This document shows positions 55,851-61,773 of a stretch of 64,000 nucleotides of DNA, piece by piece (position 1 is the first letter of the stretch; every line of letters begins with the position of its first letter). A program made the position numbers and the translations under genes. The notes under the pieces were generated by a model. It ran no database searches, had not been told where the DNA came from, and saw nothing but the letters and a program-made list of their open reading frames with translations. Source of the stretch: CAWGAJ01 sp963820545 (GTDB taxonomy: Bacteria > Planctomycetota > Planctomycetia > Pirellulales > Thermoguttaceae); NCBI GenBank assembly GCA_963820545.1, contig CAWGAJ010000001.1, positions 2,108,001 to 2,172,000 of the forward strand. The letters run 5' to 3'.

Positions 55851-56786
55851 ATGGGTTTTTTCGACAAATTCAAACAAGGTCTTAAAAAGACCGCGCAACT
55901 GCTGAACACCGATATCCGCGATCTGTTCAAAGGCGAAGGCCGGCTGGTCGACGAGTCTTTTCTGGAGGAGTTGTTCGAGACGCTCATCAAGACCGATATG
56001 GGCGTGGAGGCCGCCCAGGAATTGGTGCAGGAAGTACGCGCCAATTTTCAGGCCCGGGTAGTCGAAATGGACGAAATCCTGGAGGGCATCAAAGGAAAAC
56101 TCAAAATCCTCTTGGCCCAGCCGGCCGAGCCGGTCCGCTTTGCCCAAAGCGGGCCGACGGTGATCATGGTGGCCGGTGTTAACGGCTGTGGCAAGACGAC
56201 TTCCATTGCCAAACTTGCGCAAATGTTCCTTTCCGCAGACAAAAAAGTGATTTTAGGGGCCGCCGATACGTTTCGCGCGGCCGCGGTCGCACAGTTGACA
56301 GTTTGGGCAGGCCGTTTGGGTGCCGAGATTGTAACCGGTCCTCAAGGCAGCGATCCGGCCAGTGTGGCCCATCGCACGGTTGCCCGGGCGATTCAGTCAA
56401 ATGCCGATGTTTGCATTGTGGATACGGCCGGCCGCTTGCAAACGCAACAAGGACTGATGCAGCAACTTTCCAAAATCCATCGCGTCTTGGGCAAGCAAAT
56501 ACCCGCGGCCCCGCACGAGGTTCTCCTGGTACTGGATGCGACCACCGGTCAGAATGGCATCAGTCAGGCGCGGCATTTCACCGATGCCGTCAATTGCACC
56601 GGACTAATCTTGGCCAAGCTCGATGGCACGGCCAAGGGTGGAATAGTGGTGGCCATCCGCAAGCAGGTCGGTTTGCCGGTCAAGTATGTGGGCGTGGGCG
56701 AAAAGGCCGAGGATCTGGCTTTATTCGAAGTAGATTCTTTTGTCGACGCTTTGTTCGAAGATATGAAAGAAGGGATTAGAGATTAG
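55851..56786 (+). CDS. ftsY: Signal recognition particle receptor FtsY
   Basis: SRP GTPase that docks ribosome-SRP complexes on the membrane. 311 residues: a short helical N-domain (FFDKFKQGLKKTAQLL...) without the long acidic A-domain of E. coli, then the G-domain with VAGVNGCGKTTSIAKLA (G1), GAADTFRAAAVAQL (insertion box), VDTAGRLQTQQGL (G3), LVLDATTGQNG, and LAKLDGTAKGG (G4). The GVNGCGKTT sequence and absence of an M-domain mark it as FtsY, not Ffh. Complete; starts directly after the heptad array. Confidence 0.95.
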   Translation: MGFFDKFKQGLKKTAQLLNTDIRDLFKGEGRLVDESFLEELFETLIKTDMGVEAAQELVQEVRANFQARVVEMDEILEGIKGKLKILLAQPAEPVRFAQSGPTVIMVAGVNGCGKTTSIAKLAQMFLSADKKVILGAADTFRAAAVAQLTVWAGRLGAEIVTGPQGSDPASVAHRTVARAIQSNADVCIVDTAGRLQTQQGLMQQLSKIHRVLGKQIPAAPHEVLLVLDATTGQNGISQARHFTDAVNCTGLILAKLDGTAKGGIVVAIRKQVGLPVKYVGVGEKAEDLALFEVDSFVDALFEDMKEGIRD

Positions 56787-56790
56787 GAAA

Positions 56791-56888
56791 GGATGAAGGA
56801 TGAAGGATGAATAAATACAGGAGACAGGGAACAGCGGACAGGGGACGGCGAAAAACTGAAAACTGATAACTGTAAACTGAAAACTTTA
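56791..56888 (+). repeat. Fourteen-unit heptad array after ftsY
   Basis: 98 bases in unbroken 7-base phase: three GGATGAA, a TAAATAC, four AGGGGAC-type, a GGCGAAA and five AACTGAA-type units. It shares much of its order with the array before ftsY, suggesting they are copies. Confidence 0.9.
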
Positions 56889-57321
56889 TATTTACTCTCG
56901 CCCTGCTTCTCTAGCTCCTTGTCTCTTTGGTTGCGGCCGTCAGGCCGCGCTAGGAAAAGTCTTATTTTAGGAAATGTCTCTACATCTTGCCAGTTTTAAT
57001 TAAGCGGCAAATTCTTTCAACACCAGTTTCCTATAACGAGGACTAATACTCGTTTAATTGTTACTTTTTTGCTGCCACAAGACACATTAGTTGCCCCTTC
57101 TTGCGCAAAATAAATTTCGCAGGCGGCAAAGTTTCTCACCCAGGATGCCTGATTTTTCCAGTTGCTCGTATTTTGCAGGTTTTCCTATGTGTAGCAACTT
57201 GGAAACCTTCCGATAGTTCTACTAATACAGGTCTAACTGCGCAGATTGCCGCTGGTTAGGTTTTTTATTAAGTCCCCGATCTAGTATTCCTACCCATTAT
57301 TCCCCAGAGGAGTAAGAGACC
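56889..57321. other. Upstream region of the porin gene
   Basis: About 430 AT-rich bases without a gene. A GAGGAG ribosome site precedes the porin ATG. No operator or riboswitch was recognised; the length suggests a long leader. Confidence 0.45.
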
Positions 57322-58770
57322 ATGCGATTTATATATTTTCTGAATGTTAGTGTGCTGTTAGGCCTGATGCTGACAGCGACGGCTTTCGGGCAAAATCAGA
57401 TGACGACGGAGCTAAATCAACCCACAACTCTGCAAAATGCGGCATTATCCAGAGATAGTTATTTGTATTTTGCTCCCCAGGAGGCATTGAACCAACCTTC
57501 CGCCGGGCAAAAAAATATTCCCGCATCCGAGTTGAAGAAGCAATCCAAGGGTTCGGCAACATACTCGGCTTGTTGTACTGAAGGTTGTGGCGAGCCTTGT
57601 TGCGGAGAAGCAGGTTGTGGTAGGTGCTGTGGACTTGGCCAGGGTTGTTGCCTGGACGAGCCCTGGACACTGCCAGAGTTATGTGTGTTTCAACGAAACA
57701 ACATCAAGATCGGGGGGTGGCTTGAGGGAGGTATATATATCAATCAATACAACTCTACCATTACCAATGGCCCTTTGGGCACACGGGATCAAATATATCT
57801 TAATGCCGATCAGCTTTGGATTTATGCCGAACGAGCGACCAACACTGACGAGCAGGATTTCGACATTGGCGGCCGTATGGACTATGTCTTTGGCGTTGAT
57901 GGGCCGGACACCCAATGCTTTGGCGACCGTAGCTTCGATTATGGCTGGACAAGCTCTTATGCCCATAATGGCGCACCGCTTTACGGCTCGGCCGTGCCCC
58001 AGGCGTATGCGGAAGTCGCCTTTAGAGACCTCAAAGTCAAGCTCGGGCACTTCATTACTCTCATGGGATACGAGATCTTTCCCGCCACGGGAAACTTCTT
58101 TTATTCGCATTCCTACATGTTCTACTACGGCGAGCCTTTTACGCATACCGGCGCCTTGGCGATCTATAAGTTCAACGACAAGCTCAGCGGCAGCGCGGGT
58201 TGGGCCGATGGTTGGGACAGCGGTTTTGACAACAAGAATAAAGGCTCCGTCTTCCTCGGCGGCTTGAACTGGACCATGTCTGAAAAGGCCACTTTGGCCT
58301 GGTACATGTGCACCGGTTACTGGGGCACGGGACAGGCCTTCCAAGGAGCTGCCACGAATGACATCTTGATGCAGAGCTTGGTGTTCACTTACAAACTCAC
58401 CGACAGGTGGACCTATATCTTCCAGAATGACTACTCCACAAACTACAACCGTCCGGACGAGCATCTCTGGTACGGCATCGACCAGTATTTGATCTATAAG
58501 ATCAACGATTGCTGGGCCTTTGGCGGACGGGTTGAATGGTTCCGCGACGACGACGGCGTGCGCGTCGTTACCGCTAATTATCTTGGCAATCCAGGCGACT
58601 ACTACGAGATGACTGCCGGATTCAACTACAAGCCGCATGCCAATTTCCTGATTCGCCCCGAAATCCGCTACGACTGGTTTAACGGCCCGGCCAATCACGG
58701 AAATCCGTTCAACAACGGAAATGCCAGCACCCAGCTTTCCGGCGGCTTTGACTTGATTTTCACCTTTTAA
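57322..58770 (+). CDS. Outer-membrane beta-barrel porin (OmpL-like) with a cysteine-rich N-terminal segment
   Basis: 482 residues. Signal peptide MRFIYFLNVSVLLGLMLTATAFG is followed by a ~50-residue Gln/Ser-rich stretch and a cysteine cluster (ten Cys in about 27 residues, around 82-108). The rest has alternating aromatic beta-strands (IKIGGWLEGGIYINQYN; KVKLGHFITLMGYEIFPATGNFFYSHSYMFYYGEPFTHTG; FNYKPHANFLIRPEIRYDWFNG) and ends in a beta-strand with terminal Phe (FDLIFTF), as expected for outer-membrane insertion. It fits the putative beta-barrel porin-2 family of planctomycetes. The Cys cluster is an addition that could form disulfides with other envelope proteins. Confidence 0.88.
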   Translation: MRFIYFLNVSVLLGLMLTATAFGQNQMTTELNQPTTLQNAALSRDSYLYFAPQEALNQPSAGQKNIPASELKKQSKGSATYSACCTEGCGEPCCGEAGCGRCCGLGQGCCLDEPWTLPELCVFQRNNIKIGGWLEGGIYINQYNSTITNGPLGTRDQIYLNADQLWIYAERATNTDEQDFDIGGRMDYVFGVDGPDTQCFGDRSFDYGWTSSYAHNGAPLYGSAVPQAYAEVAFRDLKVKLGHFITLMGYEIFPATGNFFYSHSYMFYYGEPFTHTGALAIYKFNDKLSGSAGWADGWDSGFDNKNKGSVFLGGLNWTMSEKATLAWYMCTGYWGTGQAFQGAATNDILMQSLVFTYKLTDRWTYIFQNDYSTNYNRPDEHLWYGIDQYLIYKINDCWAFGGRVEWFRDDDGVRVVTANYLGNPGDYYEMTAGFNYKPHANFLIRPEIRYDWFNGPANHGNPFNNGNASTQLSGGFDLIFTF

Positions 58771-58811
58771 CGCCATCCGCCGTTGCCAGTACGGAAAAAC
58801 ACTCCTCCATA

Positions 58812-58851
58812 GGACCGTCGGCAGAGAGCCACTGCCGGCGGTCCTTTTTTT
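58812..58851 (+). terminator. Rho-independent terminator after the porin gene
   Basis: Long stem GGACCGTCGGCAG / CTGCCGGCGGTCC with seven-base loop AGAGCCA and a seven-T tract, 40 bases after the stop. Confidence 0.92.
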
Positions 58852-58928
58852 GCCCCCTTGAGAATCCGGCAAAATATGGTTATTATCTATAAGCCCTCAG
58901 AGATCATCTTTGGCGAGGACCCCTCACG

Positions 58929-59276
58929 ATGAAACTGATTATCGCGATCATTCAACCCCATCGCCTGGAGGCGGTCAAGGCGGCCTTGGCCGACGTGGAA
59001 GTCTTCCGCCTGACCGTGATGGACGTGCAAGGCTTTGGCCGGCAACGCGGTCATGCCGAGGCCTATCGCGGCCATGAATTTTCCGTCAATCTCTTGCGCA
59101 AGGTGCAATTGATGATCGCCGTAAACGAAGATTTTTTGGAACCCACGATCGACGCGCTCATCAAAGGCGGCCGCACCGGCGCCAGCGGCGAGATCGGCGA
59201 TGGTAAAATCTTCGTCCTCCCCTTGGAAGATTGCATTCGCATCCGCACCGGCGAACGCGGCGGCGAAGCGATATAA
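58929..59276 (+). CDS. glnB: Nitrogen regulatory protein P-II, without the uridylylation tyrosine
   Basis: Trimeric sensor of 2-oxoglutarate and ATP/ADP. 115 residues: MKLIIAIIQPHRLEAVKAAL, T-loop GFGRQRGHAEAYRGHEFSVNLL, and the B/C-loop TGASGEIGDGKIFVLPLEDCIRIRTGE. In the T-loop the position of E. coli Tyr51 is Phe (RGHEF), so uridylylation at that place is not possible; Tyr46 is kept. It probably signals only through ligand binding or an unknown modification. No amtB or glnA adjoins. The heptad array at 59283 follows its stop. Confidence 0.92.
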   Translation: MKLIIAIIQPHRLEAVKAALADVEVFRLTVMDVQGFGRQRGHAEAYRGHEFSVNLLRKVQLMIAVNEDFLEPTIDALIKGGRTGASGEIGDGKIFVLPLEDCIRIRTGERGGEAI

Positions 59277-59282
59277 AAGGGT

Positions 59283-59310
59283 TCGGGGTTCAGGATTCAG
59301 GATTAAGCTC
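59283..59310 (+). repeat. Heptad array GGTTCAG/GATTCAG-type between glnB and tatC
   Basis: Four 7-mers in phase after the PII stop. It overlaps the last codons and stop of minus-strand tatC (NPES). Confidence 0.7.
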
Positions 59311-60351
59311 TTCAAATTTGTTATGCCTGCGGGGCATGTATTTGCAGAGCAAAATGCCGCCGAAAAAAAGCACCGTCAGCGGGATGCCCAAGAGAAATTG
59401 GCTGTAAGGATCGGGCGGAGTGAGGATCGAGGCCAGGATCCAAATTATCAGCACGGCGATTTTCCAATGCCTGCTAAACGTCCCTACTGAAACGATGCCC
59501 ATCCGCTCCAAAAAAAACATCACCAGCGGCAATTGAAAGCCGATGCCAAAACCCAACGGCAAAAGCAACACAAAGCCGATCCATTCGCTGATGCGCGGAT
59601 CGGGATCGATCCCCAGCCATCTGTTGAAACTGAAAAGAAAATTTAGCACCGGCTCAAATACAAACAAGAAAGCTATCATGGCGCCGAAGAAGAACAGGCC
59701 TATACTTAAGGGCAGGTAGATGTGCACGTATCTTTTTTCGTGGGGGTATAGTCCCGCCGCCACGAATACCCAAATCTGGTAAAAAATCCAGGGGCTGGCG
59801 ATTAACAGGCCCACCAGTATGGCGGCCTTAATGTAAATCCCAAAGGCCTCATGGGCGTTAAAACTCTTCACTCGCACCCGGGAATCGTCGGCCAGGCGGC
59901 GCCAGAGGAAAATAGGAATCAGGTCCTTGCTATCGAGCTGGTTGGCCGATTTTTGCGGCAGGGTAATGTCTTTGAACCGTTCGGGAAAGGCGGTTTTGAG
60001 ATGTTCGAGCAGTTCGGCGGGATCGACGTATACCTCGTCGGCGAGCATCTGGCCTTTTTTTATGCGCTGCCAGGCGTCGTTTTTGTCCGCCTGCCTGCTG
60101 CCCCCGCTTTGTGCCGCGGCCTCTTCGAGCTTGCTCAGGGTTTCGTTCTGGTAATAATACGTCAGTGCATTGGTCAATGGCTGCTGGATGAAGTTGACCA
60201 CCGGTCCGCCGACAAACAAACCGACAATAATGCCCGCCAGCAAACCCAAAATCGCTTTCCAAAGACAGATCCGCAATTCTTCGAGGTGTTCCCCGAAGGT
60301 CATGGTGCTCTCGGCAAAAAGATCCTCGTCGTACTGCTTGTGCATCGTCAT
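59290..60351 (-). CDS. tatC: Twin-arginine translocase subunit TatC with an enlarged first loop
   Basis: Substrate-binding core of the Tat export pathway; six membrane helices. From the preferred ATG at 60351 (MTMHKQYDEDLF) 353 residues. MTFGEHLEELRICLWK is the classical cytoplasmic N-terminal block, followed by helix 1 (ILGLLAGIIVGLFVGGP). The loop to helix 2 is about 110 residues, with a Lys/Gln-rich segment (SRQADKNDAWQRIKKGQM), much longer than in E. coli. Later blocks RYVHIYLPLSIGLFFFGAMIAFLFVFEPVL and FGIGFQLPLVMFFLERMGIVS are typical. No tatA/B adjoins. The 26 codons upstream (to 60429) look non-coding. Confidence 0.92.
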   Translation of the reverse strand: MTMHKQYDEDLFAESTMTFGEHLEELRICLWKAILGLLAGIIVGLFVGGPVVNFIQQPLTNALTYYYQNETLSKLEEAAAQSGGSRQADKNDAWQRIKKGQMLADEVYVDPAELLEHLKTAFPERFKDITLPQKSANQLDSKDLIPIFLWRRLADDSRVRVKSFNAHEAFGIYIKAAILVGLLIASPWIFYQIWVFVAAGLYPHEKRYVHIYLPLSIGLFFFGAMIAFLFVFEPVLNFLFSFNRWLGIDPDPRISEWIGFVLLLPLGFGIGFQLPLVMFFLERMGIVSVGTFSRHWKIAVLIIWILASILTPPDPYSQFLLGIPLTVLFFGGILLCKYMPRRHNKFEELNPES

Positions 60352-60537
60352 GTAAAAGCGACCGGCCGGCGGATTGCAGCCTGTTTTATCGGAATTATTT
60401 ATGGTACCATTATGAATATAAATAAACAATAACGATAAACAAGTTTAGCACCGGCTCGTGCCGAGGAATTATCGCACAACTCGCGGCACAAGTACCGCGG
60501 TTTAAACTGCTCAAACTTACAGTTTTTTCAGGCACGC

Positions 60538-61512
60538 ATGAGCACGTTATATCCGCTGCGTTTTCATCCCCTCTATAAACGATATTTATGGGGAGGACGA
60601 AGATTAGAAACCGCTCTGGGAAAACCGCTCCCGCCGGGCGATAACTACGCCGAGAGCTGGGAGATTTGCGACCACGGGGCTGATCAAAGCGTGGCGGCCT
60701 GGGGGCCGTTGGCGGGCAAGACCTTGGCTAGCCTAGTGAGAGAATACGGCCGGCAATTGCTCGGCCGGCATCACCCTAAGTCTCAATTTCCCTTACTAGT
60801 GAAGTTTCTCGATGCCGCGCAATCTCTCTCGGTCCAGGTCCATCCCAACGACGTTCAAGCCGCCGGGCTGAATCCTCCCGACTCCGGCAAGACAGAAGCC
60901 TGGATCGTGCTCGAAGCGGAACCAGAAAGCCGAATTTACGCGGGGCTAAAGGCCGGAGTGAAGCGCAGCGATTTGGAACGAGCCGTTCGAGAAGGTCGAT
61001 GTGAAGATTGTTTGCACTATTTTCATCCGCAAATTGGCGATTGTGTTTATTCGCCGGCGGGAACGATCCATGCCCTTGGCGCCGGGGTGTTGGCGGTGGA
61101 AATCCAGCAATCCAGCGACACCACTTTTCGGCTCTTCGACTGGAACCGTCTGGGCCCCGACAACAGGCCCCGGCCCTTACATATCGAACAGGCCTTAAAT
61201 GTCATTGATTTCCACACCGGACCAATCCATCCCCTCCATGCGCAAGCCGCCGATCGCTCCGGCGCAAGCCGCCTGATCACAAGCGAGAAGTTTATACTGG
61301 AACGGCGGACATCCGCTGCGGCTTGTGAAATCGGCGGCGACGAACGTTTTCATATCCTCATCGTCCTGGAAGGTTCGCTTGAGATCGATGGTGATCCTGC
61401 TCCCCTCTCCGTGTCTAAAGGCGGCACGGCATTGCTTCCCGCCGCTGTAGGCCTGGTCCGGCTGACGCCGCAAAAAAAGGTCGTGTTTCTGGACGCTTTT
61501 CTGCCGGATTAA
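60538..61512 (+). CDS. manA: Class I mannose-6-phosphate isomerase
   Basis: Zinc enzyme interconverting mannose-6-phosphate and fructose-6-phosphate. 324 residues: RFHPLYKRYLWGGRRLETALGK, NYAESWEICDHG, FPLLVKFLDAAQSLSVQVHPND (metal ligands in VHPND), KTEAWIVLEAEPES and VYSPAGTIHALGAGVLAVEIQQSSDTTFRLFDWNR (Glu/His ligands). The C-terminal cupin half is less conserved but complete. Stand-alone gene, divergent from tatC; the product likely supplies GDP-mannose for surface polysaccharide as well as sugar use. Confidence 0.93.
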   Translation: MSTLYPLRFHPLYKRYLWGGRRLETALGKPLPPGDNYAESWEICDHGADQSVAAWGPLAGKTLASLVREYGRQLLGRHHPKSQFPLLVKFLDAAQSLSVQVHPNDVQAAGLNPPDSGKTEAWIVLEAEPESRIYAGLKAGVKRSDLERAVREGRCEDCLHYFHPQIGDCVYSPAGTIHALGAGVLAVEIQQSSDTTFRLFDWNRLGPDNRPRPLHIEQALNVIDFHTGPIHPLHAQAADRSGASRLITSEKFILERRTSAAACEIGGDERFHILIVLEGSLEIDGDPAPLSVSKGGTALLPAAVGLVRLTPQKKVVFLDAFLPD

Positions 61513-61773
61513 ATTCTCTTGGCGGCTTCCGGGAAAATTCCGGACGTAATTAGTCGTCAAATCTATTACAACCGCAATATATCATCCCGCAAGCAGGCCG
61601 ATTGGGATCAAAAAGCAATCCCCATGCTACAATTTTTGTAGTTGGAAATGGGCCCATAAGGCGCAACGGGCGGCTTTAAAAACTTCTTTTCGGCATGGCC
61701 GGTAATACGCATGAATGGCTCAAAGCTCAAACATCAAGCAACTGCAAGCGTTAAGTAGGGGGGGCAATTATAA

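Noticed and set aside
57679..58872. Long minus-strand ORF (397 codons) opposite the porin
   Set aside because: Antisense shadow of a clear porin with signal peptide and barrel strands; no family features in its translation.
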